Assembly (NCBI GenBank): GCA_003255025.1 | Contig: QANY01005078.1 | Location: forward strand, 496,001-560,000 | DNA from: Datisca glomerata | Taxonomy: Eukaryota > Streptophyta > Magnoliopsida > Cucurbitales > Datiscaceae | Direction: 5' to 3' | DNA length: 64,000 bases | Shown: positions 10,404 to 22,339 of the stretch, piece by piece | How the letters are laid out: every line of letters starts with the position of its first letter | Position numbering within the stretch: the first letter of the stretch is position 1 | Translations under genes and position numbers: made by a program | Notes under the pieces: generated by a model | What the model was told of the DNA's origin: nothing | The model's input: the letters and a program-made list of their open reading frames with translations, nothing else | The model's database searches: none

Positions 10404-11453
10404 TATTCTGGGTTTGAAGAGAGGTGTGTATGAGTGATCTAATTTATGTCAAATATGCCTGGGAACGTGAGAGTTGGTGGTCAGAGGGTGAAGGACAAGC
10501 AACCTTAGGCAGCCGTCGGAAGGTGACAAATGCCTTTAAGACTCTAAGGTAAGTGAGAAACTTGAGGAGAGAATATCCTCAAGGTTTGATCTCGGGATTG
10601 ATGAGAACTAATTGCCTCAATAATGGTACTAGAGACCCCTTTTTATAGATGATGTCAAGTGGGGACCACACACACATCTTTACAACCGTATACCAAATGC
10701 GTGTTCAGACAGAAACTGACACCAGTAAGAGTCATGCTCAAAGCGTGGTCACACACTAAAAACGTGACATCATGCCTAATATGTGCCGCATCCTTAAAAA
10801 GATGCAACATATGAATCTGTGCTTGGGGTTCCCCCGTGGCAACATAAGAAGTTGCACCCGGGGTTCCCCTGTGGCGGCATGGGGAGCCACCTTCGGGGTT
10901 CCCCCCATGGCGGTATGGAGATCCACCCTCAGGGTCCCCCTAGAGTGGCATGGGAAACCGCACCCAGGGTTCCCCCCGTGGTGGTATGGAGAGCCAGAGG
11001 TTCCCCTCGGGATGGTTGGGGGAGCCACCCTCGAGGTTCCCCCCGGGGTGGCATGATGAGCCACTTCCAAAGTTCCCCTAGAGTGGCATGGGGAGCCGCG
11101 CGCAGGCTTCTCCCATGGCTGCACAAAGGAGGTACTTCCAAGACTCGTAAGGTGGTTACATCCTTCAAGGAGATCTTCTCATCACAGTGTAGCGAACCTT
11201 GTCCTAATCATACTAGACCACAACATTCAGATTTTTCCCAGTCAAGAAAAGACCTTCGAATATTTGTCACTAAAATCAAAGATGAAGTACAACATTTAAT
11301 ACCTAAATTCATATAACGGGATCACCACATTTATAAAACGGGAGCATCCTTTACAGACATTATTTTATCATTATCACGTACCGATAAACGTTATTCCACA
11401 TAAGTGCCACATGGACATGCCTTTACTCTTAGCAATGTGGCTCACCATGTACA
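10404..11453 (-). repeat. Gypsy-type element, 3' LTR
   Basis: Matches 15335-16348 along its length. The outer end reads TA where the other copy has TG, a single decay change; the inner end is TACA. Confidence 0.85.
10829..11115. repeat. Minisatellite inside the 3' LTR
   Basis: About eight degenerate units of roughly 34-36 bp, each with GGGGTTCCCC and a GTGGCGGCATGGGGAGCCAC-like half. Both halves are dyad-like (GGGG..CCCC, GTGG..CCAC). Confidence 0.75.
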
Positions 11454-11654
11454 TTAGCCCCCTGTTCAAGTTTGAGGGCACAACAATCAAGCTTGAACAT
11501 ATTTTCTGATTTGAATGTTGCCTGCGTCTTTCGCATTTGTTCGTGGGACATACATATTCTTTTTTGTCTCTAATAACTATAGACATCAAATCATAAAAAA
11601 TTTGTATCTCATAATTTTTGTGTAAATGCATTTTAGGAAACTCTCCACAGTTTC

Positions 11655-12040
11655 ATCGTACCTCGAATGAGGCGGAGAGCCTCGCCCGAGGTGCGTGTCG
11701 GCACCTCAGTGAAGGTGAGGTATGTCACAATGAGGTGTGTGATAACGTCTTGCTCAGAGGTGTGTCACGTCACCTCGAACGAGGCGTGACAACACCTCGA
11801 ATGAGGCGCTGCAAGAACACCTCGTTCAGAGGCGCTGAACGAAGTGTGTGGCCGCGCCTTGAATGAGGCGCGTGAGAACGCCTCGTTCAGAGGCACTCGA
11901 CAGCATGCCTCGAACGAGGTGCACGACAGCACACCTCAAACGAGGCATGTCAGTGCCTCGAATGAGGTACTGCGTCTCGCCTCGTCCAATGGACGTGGCG
12001 TTGCGTCCCGTCCTCCCTTGGATGAGACGCCAAAAGCCCC
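11655..12040. repeat. GC-rich array of CCTCGAACGAGG dyads
   Basis: About 380 bp with many CCTCG and CGAGG words, several joined as CCTCGAACGAGG or CCTCGAATGAGG, spaced roughly 25-35 bp. Far richer in GC than its surroundings. It lies in the internal region of the gypsy-type element near the 3' LTR. The open frames here are accidental. Confidence 0.75.
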
Positions 12041-12406
12041 TCTTTGGACTGGACGTGGCATGTGAGCTCTCCTCATCTATAATGTTAGCCAGTCAAGGTC
12101 ATTCTCTTAATTTCATTAAGCATTTTTTTTCACTTTGAAGCAAAAGGGCTCTAGAGAAATACTCACATTTTTCAAAAAAAATGCCACCCCATCAAAGTGT
12201 TCACTGAAACCTTGGGGTGCTTCCAACTAAATGAATGGGATGAAGAAAATACACCCACTAGCGATGCACAACCTCAAGTTCAATGTTAGCACGCATACCA
12301 AAGTATCATGACGAGTGAATATACATGGTAATATATGCATCATTTGCATGTTCATACTGTATGGCAAAATACCAAAGTATCATGATAAGTTAATAGAGTC
12401 AGTCAA

Positions 12407-12426
12407 TATATATATATATATATATA
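12407..12426. repeat. (TA)n microsatellite
   Basis: Simple run of TA. Confidence 0.9.
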
Positions 12427-13113
12427 CCAATATCATGCTCGTATATGACAGATGCAACTTAATGATATATTCATAATCATTATTGTAGATAATTAATTAG
12501 AATCATGAACAAACGTACCATGACTTTCTGATATTAAGATAACTAGCCAGGGTGAAGTTCAACAATAATTGTCCTGGTGGCATATGCACATGTTGGATTG
12601 CCGTTCGTAGACGATTCGACTTGTGGAAGCGCATACACGTAGGAACTCGCATGATACTGCCTAAAAAGGCATACACATACTCAAAAATATAATCAAGTTG
12701 CCTAAGTAAGCGCGTGCATATTGGAATATCCGTAACGGTCATGCTTAAATGGTTATGTACCCATCCATACTTCATATTTTATCATGCATCAGTTCATACT
12801 TTGAATTTTCACTAGACATGCTCATTTGTTCCTATTTTGAATTGTTATCATGCCTCATTATCATGCATCACTACTTCGAAAAAACATCACTCTTACATTC
12901 GACTCTTAACATGAGCATATTCATAATAAATCTCTAAGTTACATTTAATCTACACGACAACGGTCCTATTCTGTGGTAACGAGTGAAGTAAGCAGTTAAA
13001 ATAACGTGCATTTCAAAACAAGTTATGGCGACCAAGTTCCGCTTTGAAGAGATTTACTACAGTGGTTAAGTTCCGCACAACTACCTTTGTTGAAATGTTT
13101 CTATTGCATTTAA

Positions 13114-13409
13114 GGGACAAACTTTACTGAAACATCTTAAACACGTTCCAGGAACAAGCTTTGCTGAAACGTCTTAAGTACGTTTCAGGAACAAACTTCG
13201 ATGATACGTCTTACACGTATTTCTGGAACAAACTCTACCGAAATGTTTTAGACGCATTTTAGGAACAATCTTTGCTGAAACATCTTAAATGCATTCCAGG
13301 AACAACTTTCGCTGAAACATCTTAAAAGCGTTCCAGGATCAATCTTTGTTGAAACGTCTTAAAGGCTTTCTAAGAACTAACTTCGCTGAAACGTCTTACA
13401 CGCATTTCA
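13114..13409. repeat. 37-bp tandem repeat, eight units
   Basis: Units begin GGAACAAACTTTGCTGAAAC and repeat every 37 bp (296 bp = 8 x 37). Each unit contains a hairpin-capable pair TGAAACG/CGTTTCA with a 9-nt spacer, for example 13165-13171 with 13181-13187. More diverged units extend left to about 13030. Confidence 0.8.
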
Positions 13410-13849
13410 GGATGACAGACCCGTTATAAGTTTTCGGGCTAGTTTGATAATCACAAAATTTGAAGTAAAAATTACAATGCTAGATATGATAGTTGTTTAG
13501 GCACTTAAAGTTGAACATCGTCGGTACGAATTGAAGCGTTTGATGGTCATCCCATCTACTATCAGCAATAGTGGTGGTCTCATGTGGCTCTTCTTATTCG
13601 TACAAGCATGCACATAGTCAAATAGTTGTAATTTTTAGAATAGGCATTTCATAAATAAACATGTGTATTGCGACTCTGAGTACATAATCTTTGGACCTTG
13701 TAACACATGATTGCCTTTGTACTTAATGTACCCCTCCTCGGGTTTTGTAGCATATCAGCCACTTCCTACCACAATGGTCATGTAGCATGTAGGGGAAAAG
13801 ACTGGTTTCCCATGACTTCTATGTTCGCGTTAATGATCTCCTATTTATA

Positions 13850-15300
13850 GAGCTTGTCATGGAAAATTCGTCTCAAAGTTTTACAATCTTTGGTTTCATG
13901 AGTGTATCCCGGTGGAAACGGAAATACCGAGGTGATTCCATTTCTTCTTTGGTGGGAAAGTTTTCCACCCAAGGTCTCTGCACGACCTTATCCTTGACCC
14001 AGGCATCCAACAACACTTCCACCGTATCCATGGAGCAGGGGAAAGGTGGTGGATCATCTCTTTCATTTCTATCCCGTTTTGCACTTCATCCTTGGGTTGT
14101 GCCATGTCTACTTGTGTCGTGTATCATGCAGGCTTCCATGTTAGTCCCCCGTGCTCACCCTACTCTGCAACCTTTGGCCTGGACACCGAAGTGTTGGTGC
14201 GTTAAGCAGCTACATGGAGGCATGAGAAAGTTGCGATGTCGAGATTCTCCAAATGCGCTCTAAACTCATTCACCATTCCACAGATACACATCTTCACCAA
14301 GTCTTCCTCCTTCCACTCTTCCCTGGCAATCCAATGCTTTGTCATTGAACTGTTTGACGTAAGTCATCAGGTCCTCATATTTTTTTTTTTACACTCACGC
14401 CCAACTCGAGAATGCTCCTCTTTTCCTCAGACACAAAATTTTTTATCGTGAAGGCAGAAACCATATGGGACCATGTTAAAACTGATCCCGACACTAGATT
14501 GATGTACCATGTGTATGCCCACTCAGTCAGCGATTTTGAAAAATCCCTCAGCCTCATGGACTCGTCACATCCGTACGAGCCCAAGTCATCAATGAAACGT
14601 ATAATGTGCTCCCTAGCACATTCGTCCTTCCCGTTATACTTACAGAACTTTGGGGGTACATTGTCGGACAGGCATGGCTTCATGGCTAGCTTACATGGGT
14701 AAGGGGGACAAAAGTCTACTATCATTTCGCTCAAAAAGGCATTGATACGCTCCATCTTTAACATCTTCTGTAGTGTCTCCCTGGTAATGAAAGGGCCAGT
14801 GTCAGTGCCAACGACAGGGACGTCGTGTGCCGACAAGGGACATGTGAAGGCTGCTGGGAAGGTTGTCTGCGGAATGATAACATTGGTGGGGTTACTCGAG
14901 CGACCCGTATTTTGGTCACTATTTGCTGTTCTTGACCCGGACGAGCCCCCAGGATCTACAAATGGAATCTGTCTGTCGGCGTCAGTCTAGTTTGTTGTGT
15001 GAAGATGGACGATATGAGCGACAAGCGATGGTGGAGAAGGGTAGTTCTGAGCACCCATGAGGAGAGCGGTCAGCGTACTCAGAAGGGAACGAATATCAAT
15101 GTTAGATTTCTAGAGCTCTCTAATGGCATTAACCTACTCAGTCACCGTCATTGTAGTAGCGGTAAAGGCGGGGAGGTTGATTCTCTCCCTGGAAGTAGCA
15201 TCTTCCATGTCATGGTTCTCAATGGTTGGGTTAACATTCTCTCCTTCCAAATGAGAAGAAGCTCTCGTGATTCGACTATGCCCAGCCGTACTCGAAGGTG
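13850..15300 (-). pseudogene. Gag pseudogene of the gypsy-type element
   Basis: Reading leftwards from about 15300, a disordered N-terminus (RINLPAFTATTMTVTE) leads into the retrotransposon-gag core at about 14700-14420. The core shows VPPKFCKYNGKDE, then HIIRFIDDLG, then SMRLRDFSKSLTEWAYTWY, then SGSVLTWSHM. A frame change near the T-run at 14381-14392 and more breaks follow. A recognisable Gag C-terminal part, KDKVVQRPWVENFPTKEEM followed by RFHRDTHETKDC, lies near 13870-14000. In-frame stops interrupt the first third. Gag forms the virus-like particle in this class; this copy cannot encode a full protein. Confidence 0.75.
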
Positions 15301-15334
15301 GTAGAGAGATCACTCCCCAGTGGAGTCGCTAAAA

Positions 15335-16348
15335 TGTTTCAGGGTTTAGGGTGATATGAGTGATCTAGTCTATGCCAAGTATGGTTAGAAACGTGAAAGT
15401 TGGTGGTCGGAGGGTGAAGGACGAGCAACTTTAGGCAGCCGTCAGAAGGTGACCAATTCCTTTAAGACTCTAAGATAGGTGAAAAACTCAAGGAGAGAAT
15501 ATCCTTAGTCTTTACCTCAATAATGGTGCCAGGGACCCCTTTTTATATATGGGGTCAAGTGGGGACCACACGCACATCCTTTACAACCGTATGCCAAACG
15601 TGTGTCCAGACAAAAGCTGGCACCAATAAGAGTCACGCTCAAAACATGGTCACACACTAAAAACGTGACACCATGCCTAAAATGTACCACATCCCTAAAG
15701 TGACGCAACATAGGAAACTGTGCCAGGGGTTCCCCCATGGCAGCATGAGAAGCAGCGCCCAGGGTTTCCCCGTGGCAGCATGGGGAGCCACCCTCAGGGT
15801 TCCCCCTGTGGCGGTGTGGGGAGCCACCCTCGGGGTCCCCTAGAGTGGCATGGAAAAACGCATTCAAGGTTCACCCCGTGGCGGCATGGAGAGCCACCCT
15901 CGGGGTTCCCCCGGGGTGGCATGAGGAGCCACTTCCGAGGTTCCCCATAGAGTGGCATGGGGAGCAGCGCCCGGGGTTCCCCTCATGGTGGCACAAATGA
16001 GGCACTTCCATGACTCGTAAGGTAGCTACATCCTTCAAGGAGATCTTCCCATCAAGGTGTAGTGAATCTTGTCCTAATTCTACCAGATCACAACCCTCAG
16101 ATTGTTCTTAGGCAGGAAAAGACCTTCGAATCTTTGTCACTAAACTCGAAGACGAAGTACAATATTTAATATCCAATTTTATATAATGAGATCACCACAT
16201 TTATAAAACAGAAGCGTCCTTTACACAATATTTAATACCTAAGTAACCGATAAAATGGTATTCCACATAAGTCCCACATGGACCTGTCTTTAGACGCCAT
16301 GTGTTTCATTTGATATGTTACTCTTAACGACGTGGCTCACCATTTACA
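15335..16348 (-). repeat. Gypsy-type element, 5' LTR
   Basis: Starts TGTTTCAGGG and ends TTTACA on the plus strand. Just inside, on the minus strand, lies TTTTAGCGACTCCACTGGGG, where the primer-binding site should be; I cannot assign a tRNA. Confidence 0.85.
15720..15990. repeat. Minisatellite inside the 5' LTR
   Basis: The counterpart of 10829-11115 with a similar unit number, so the array was present when the element inserted. Confidence 0.75.
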
Positions 16349-16748
16349 GAATCTTTTTTGATAAAAGAAAATAAGCGCAATGCAATGGTTTCCAAAATAA
16401 AAATTTTTATTGAAAAACTATTTTCAATGAGGATCCATTATATATTTATATATTAAATCTAACGCGTACATAGATAGAAATCAACACCTCTTGTAATCTA
16501 TATCAAGCGTACTCACACCAAGATCAAAGACACTTTTTATATTTTTAGATGTATTCAACACATGAGATCTTGAGATTTAGTGAAAAAATTAATTTAGTGA
16601 GACAATGCTCTAAGAGAATACGATAATTATTCAATCAAAAGTTTTTGAGTAACTTTTAATCACAAAGAGAGTTTTCACCATGATTGTGTTCTCAACACTT
16701 TGACGACCAACAGTTGTCAACTAATCCAATCAATACTGAGGCCATTAG

Positions 16749-16750
<2 letters not shown>

Positions 16751-16784
<34 letters not shown>
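16751..16784. repeat. (AT)n microsatellite
   Basis: Simple run of AT. Confidence 0.9.
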
Positions 16785-16786
<2 letters not shown>

Positions 16787-16847
16787 GATAATGACACATC
16801 AGATTTTTAGGGATAAACTAAATATTAAATTTAATTTAAAAATTACC

Positions 16848-16869
16848 ATTGCAGTGGGACCACTGCAAT
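16848..16869. repeat. Perfect 10-bp-arm inverted repeat
   Basis: ATTGCAGTGG (16848-16857), 2-nt spacer, CCACTGCAAT (16860-16869). Confidence 0.85.
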
Positions 16870-16952
16870 TTATGCACAACAGTAGTGCCACACGGCATTG
16901 TAGTTGCCGTGATCCATCACAGTGCCTCACGACATTACATTATTGTACGCCC

Positions 16953-16984
16953 ACTACTGTAGTGCCACGTGGCACTACAGTAGT
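16953..16984. repeat. Perfect 32-bp palindrome
   Basis: The left arm ACTACTGTAGTGCCAC (16953-16968) is followed directly by its exact reverse complement. A weaker pair, CACGGCA with TGCCGTG, lies about 60 bp to the left. Three hairpin-capable sites fall within about 140 bp. Confidence 0.9.
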
Positions 16985-19412
16985 TCATGTTAATCTCTAA
17001 ACTCAATCACTGATTGACACGTGGTAATTACTACAAATTAAATATTTATTTTAATAAGATAAATATCTAGATATTAGTTAGTTCAAAATTAATTTATTAT
17101 GATTATCCCTATCAACTAGTTTATCTGTTAGTTCACAAATTAACAGTTTTAATTGATTCAAATTTTGAATTATTATCTAATAATAATTTAACATTATCTA
17201 ATTTCACAAATTAGATATACTGTCTCACTCATCGATAATTAAAAAATTAATCGATATAATTATTTATATATAATTTCCAAAAATTAATATAATTAATTTA
17301 ATCAATTAATTTTTAATTTATTAATCACACATAACTATCTCATAATCATGTACTTGCCCTAGAAATAAAAATTCCTTTTACAAATTAGTATCTTTCTCAT
17401 TTTCTGAAATATTTACACCATAGATTGCGTAGTATAGAGGTGATTTGGGGAACATGAACCTTTAATTCTAAGCTTCAATAAATTAGATTATTAATGAAAC
17501 TCTTTAATTAAATAATCTTATTTATTAATTTCATTATTACTCCACTATAAATATGAAATTACACTCTTAGAGATTAAAGAATGTGTTTACAGAGTATTCT
17601 CGTGTAGTCCATTAATATAATCATTTCACGTAGTCCTGTCATTCAATTATCGATTCATAAATTAGAGCAGGTCAAAATCATCGTTTTACTCTTCTAATTA
17701 TCTCTTGATCCTTAAGTATCACTAACTCACTAGTGAATGGCTAATTTATAATCATATTACAATTTGAGCTTAATAACCATTCAGGTACATAATTAATACT
17801 TAAGGGAATCAATATACGATCTGTTAGGAAAGCTTTGATTTCAAATATTGTAAGATCATGTTCTCAGCCATCCACATCACTGAATCTCCAAAACAAAAGT
17901 CATTAGCCTGTTTTACAAACAACCTTTAACGAGTGAATCAAAAGATCCAGTAGACATGTATAAGAGTTCATGACTACTCAGAATTCAGACTGATCTATAT
18001 ATAATTATCAGATTGATGTGTATTAAATATTTATAATAAACAATAAGTTAATAAAGATAATAATTCATATCGATCCTGTCATATATAATCTTATTATATA
18101 AAGTACATTCACTAATATGTTTATCCACAATAATGGTCCAGATATAGATCACATACATTCATAATGTTTAGTGAACCGTACTAGTAACCATTCATTAAAG
18201 ATTCTATACTTTAATATGTTGCTGACAATTTTATTTATCATCAATGATCTTAATTATCTCATACTAATACAAGATCATAGTCTCCTTAATGAATATAGAA
18301 TTTTCAGATATTTATATATATTCAACAATAATTTAAAAGAATAACTATAAGAAAAATGTATTTCTATTAAACTTCATGTTAAAATGTCAATACACATATT
18401 TTGAGTGCATAACCCCAACAAACTTGTCATTTTGTCGCTAGGGATTTTTGCATGGGTAGCCCGATTATAAAAATAATTGACAATAATGGCCCCTTTATAA
18501 GAGTAGCTGCAAAAATAATCCATCAACTAATATAGCCGCTGACTAAAATGTGAAATTCCAGAACTACCCTTTCAATGCATGACAGAAGACCCCCACTCCC
18601 CCGCGCAGCGCGACAGTGTGTCGCCTCCTCTCCGTCGTCGCATCTCGGCGTCCTAGTGCCTCATTTCCTCCGTCGACGATTGGTTTTCCATCTCCGTTGG
18701 TGGCTCGACGTTAGAGTGCGTCACTTCCTCTCTTAGAATTCCTTCTGAACTTGTTAACAAGAACTTCATTTATAGGTTTGTGAAGAAACTAGGCGCGGTA
18801 GTAGGTCGCCTCCTCTCTGTCGTTGCATTAGAAATCCAAAAGAAATTTTGAGGAAATCTTGATCAGAACTTAGGGTTCACGCAACAATCGTTTTCTATCT
18901 TCTCTGAATTTCGTAAACAAACATTTCCTTATGCCTTTATTCTCGGTGATATTTGGTTCCAGGCAACTCACATTACTTTTGGTCTTTAAGCCTTTATTTC
19001 TTATCATCCATTTTGGTTCTCCAAGAAAATGGAGGAAGGTGATGGAACACAGAAGTGTAGAGTTGTATCTCAACCTTATTATTGTTGTGCCACCGAACAG
19101 TAGTTAATAGTTAATAATTAGGGTCGATTCAGTTCATATGAATTTCATGGTTTAGATCGGTTCGATAAATGGACGAACCGAATACTTCGGTTCAGTTTGA
19201 TTTTTCTGCAAATAACTGACTGAACCGAACTGTGGACACCCGTAACTTATTATACTCCTATTTTATAAACACTAATGATTTAAATAATCATTTGATAAAT
19301 TCACCTAAAATAAACTAAAAAAAATAGTCGAAGTATGCAAAATATTAAAAATAAAATGTCAAAAGTGAGGTTAAATGTGACTGTGGCTTGTAGTTGTGCT
19401 GATAATTGATTT

Positions 19413-19965
19413 AATTTTCACATACAAAAGTTGATAATATGTTTACATTACTTGTAAACTTAATATTGTTTACTTGTAAACTTAATATTGTTTACTTATA
19501 AACTCAATAATGTTTACTTGTAAACATGATTATGTTACATTATGTAAACAAAAAGATGTTTATATTACTTGTAAAGATAATAATGTCAACACATACATTA
19601 CTTGTAAACATAATATATTAAATGGCTTGTAGACATGCTATTTTCATTTGGTAAACATTTAATTAGTTATGTTCTAATTTTCACTTTGAATCATTGAATA
19701 TATTTTGTGCTAGTTAGACATACATTTATATGATTTTGAGTTAGTTGTTACAATACTAGAACTAATATTGATCACAGTATACCGTATCTGTAGACTGCAT
19801 ATGTTAAGGATATGTTTACAACTTGTAAAATTTTTATTAACCACACAAGTTTTTTTTTCAAATATCAACATGACGGTATAAAAAATTAATCGTTCCACTA
19901 AATAATATTTTTCATTTTCAGAAAAATGGATATACATGACTAACAATGTTGGAATTGAAATTCAT
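19413..19965. repeat. GTTTAC-TT-GTAAAC array, first copy of a duplicated segment
   Basis: From TTTTCACATACAAAAG to CAGAAAAATGGATA this segment matches 20441-21005 in order. Its left half is packed with GTTTAC...GTAAAC words, several forming the palindrome GTTTACTTGTAAAC. Confidence 0.75.
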
Positions 19966-20334
19966 TAGAGTATGTCACATTTACAGAATCCCTAGGTTAT
20001 ATTATATATACCACTTGTAAAAATATTATTAACAACACATATTGCACAATGTCTAAAAGACAATATACATTTAAGGGTTCCACTAAGTAATAATTTTTTT
20101 TATTTAAATATAAATACAAAAAGTTGTTAAACAAAATTATAATTGAGAATGACTAGTAGCTAAACTCTTGGGGAATGAGGAATCAATATGAGGTAAATAA
20201 GTGAGGCTCCAGCTTCATCTTCAAAAAGACAAAAAATAAATGAAAAATGAAGTTTATCACAAATTACATAAAATTTGTTGTTAATGACAATGTATTCAGT
20301 TAACATCACTCATAAATAAAAAGAACTAAATTTA

Positions 20335-21005
20335 CATTACTTGTAAACACTATGTTTACATTTTGTAAGAACACATTTTTTACTTAAGAAAACAAGTTTC
20401 AAATTTTTATTGCAGGCAAAGCCACTTTAAAAAAGATGTAGTTTTCACATACAAAAGAAGTGGTTAATAATATATTTACAATATTTGTAAACATGGTGTT
20501 TACATTACTTGTAAACTTTTTTTTTGTCAACAATATTACTTGCAAACTCAATATTATTTACTTGTAAACTCAATAAAGTTTACTTGTAAACATGATTATG
20601 TTACATTATGTAATAAAAAAGATGTTTACATTACTTGTAAACATATTAATGTCAATAACATTACTTGTAGACATAATAATGTTAAAATGCCTGTAGACAT
20701 ACTATTTTCATTTTGTACATGATAATTAGTTATGTTCTAATTTTCCATTTGATTTGTGGAATACATTTTGTACTAGTTAGACATACATTTATATGATCAT
20801 GAGTTGGTTGTTTACAATGCAAGAACTAATGTTGATCATAGTATGCTGCATTTGCAGATTACATGTTAATAAAGTGTTTACAAATTATAAAATTATTATT
20901 GACCACACATTTTTTTTGCTCAATATTAACATGATGGTATAAAAAATTAATTGCTCAACAAAATACAATAATATATTCCATCTTCAGAAAAATGGATACA
21001 AGATT
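20335..21005. repeat. GTTTAC-TT-GTAAAC array, second copy
   Basis: Second copy of the segment at 19413-19965, offset by about 1.03 kb and diverged, with extra array units at 20335-20380. Confidence 0.75.
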
Positions 21006-22339
21006 ATTAATGCTAGAATTGTTCGGAGAAAAATTATATCTAGTCTCAATTCTTCAAATTTTGATTTACTAAAAATACGATACAAATTGGCATTTTGAAT
21101 CTTCGATCATGGATTTAAATCGCGGTCGTGTTTGTCTCGCGTAGTAATCCGGTGTCACGGAAATCAGGTGTCGCGGTCATGAATTTTTTTTCAAGTTCTA
21201 GCGAAATGATCAAATTATATATATTTTAATTTCTAAAAACCACAATCACATGTAATAAAACTTAATATTTTTTCTATATTTTTATCTTTTCAAAAATTTA
21301 ATTTTAAAATTTTTTAGTTTAAGTTATTGAAAATATTATACATGTATAATATAATTTCATCAAATATTAAAATTAAATTAAGAATCAATTAATTCATAAT
21401 AATAGAAAATATGAATATTTAATTGAAGACCAAACTTAAAAATTGGTCTTGCTATGATATATATCATGTACCATACATAGAGTTAAAATAACCTTTGGAT
21501 CATCTAATGTTGGGTCACAATGGATGATCTAAGAGTTACTTAAATCTATTATATGGTGAATGACATGTACCGTATGATAACTCTAACATAGTTGTAGTCC
21601 ATGAAAATAGAGAAAAAGTTAATGTACATTGTGCGTGCCATATAGAAAGAAAAATACATATTTGGATCATATCTTGTGGAGCCTACAAAAATAATCTAAT
21701 GGTTATTTCACTTTCCGTTTGGTACATGAATGTACCATAACTGACACCTTCAAATGGTTGGACTCCATTCAATTAACATCCAATCATAAGGTGACATAAG
21801 TGGTTAATTTTACCAACTCCATCTTCTTCCTCGAAGATTTCTCTCCAACGAAAATTTACTTTCTTCACAATTTCTTTTTCTTTTCATTTTTACAGGTTGC
21901 CGACCATCTCGCGGTTCATCACCGCACGTCACGGTTGGTAGGGCCTGCCCCGGGCTGTAGTGGTCATACGTGGTGATAAAGGTTAAGACGACAGTGGATC
22001 AGACTATTACCGCTATATTAGACGGTAACGATATCGGAGGGTCCGATACATTGCTAAAAATGAAGCTAATTGTTTAACAACTCCAACCCCTGCAACTAGT
22101 TTGCCCATGGACGAATGGTAGAATATTCTGCAAATTGTTGAGATTTGTTTGAGGAATAAGACAATTTTCAATTAGTTAGTGATACTTTTAATTTGTTTTA
22201 AAGCAAGTAAAAGGGTAAATAGTAAATATACTATTAACTAGAAAATTCTAAATTAAGTAGGCTTATTTTTATATTTAATAGATTTGTGAACTATTTTTGC
22301 ATATTATTTAATAAACAGGGCCATCAACTATAATTTTCC

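Larger units (their letters stand above)
10404..16348 (-). mobile_element. Gag-only Ty3/gypsy-type LTR retrotransposon, minus strand
   Basis: Two direct repeats of about 1 kb flank a 3.9-kb internal region, and the 5-bp target duplication GAATC is exact (10399-10403 and 16349-16353). On the minus strand the 5' LTR is 15335-16348. A Gag pseudogene follows just inside it, and a purine tract (AGGGGGC, around 11455-11466) abuts the 3' LTR. No protease, reverse transcriptase, RNase H or integrase motif is found in any frame, so the element could only have moved with proteins supplied in trans. The internal region holds two repeat arrays instead of pol. Confidence 0.88.
16354..18420 (-). mobile_element. 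Possible copia LTR or LTR remnant
   Basis: AT-rich non-coding DNA. The right edge on the minus strand starts TGTTGGGGTTATGCACTC, a common start for long plant copia LTRs. I could not find a matching left edge or a target duplication, so the extent is uncertain. The gypsy-type element may have inserted into it. Confidence 0.3.
18441..22339. mobile_element. Weak candidate for a second, non-autonomous MULE-like element
   Basis: The left edge (GGGATTTTTGCATGGGTAGC) and the reverse complement of the right edge (GGAAAATTATAGTTGATGGC) can be aligned loosely over about 70 bp and both read towards a TACCCTTT word. The flanking 9-mers do not match, so a target duplication is not supported. The interior has no transposase. 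It holds the GTTTAC arrays and GC-richer patches (18590-18840, 21895-22060) that could be captured gene fragments. Confidence 0.25.

Noticed and set aside
10756..11316. Overlapping open frames of 80-165 codons on both strands
   Set aside because: They follow the 34-36 bp minisatellite of the gypsy LTR (Gly/Pro/His repeats) and recur at 15517-15950; not genes.
11618..12138. Arg-rich open frames
   Set aside because: Encoded by the CCTCGAACGAGG array; frames remain open only because the repeat lacks stops.
16354..18420. Complete copia solo LTR
   Set aside because: Only one convincing edge (minus-strand TGTTGGGGTTATG); the other edge and duplication were not found, so it is listed with low confidence only.
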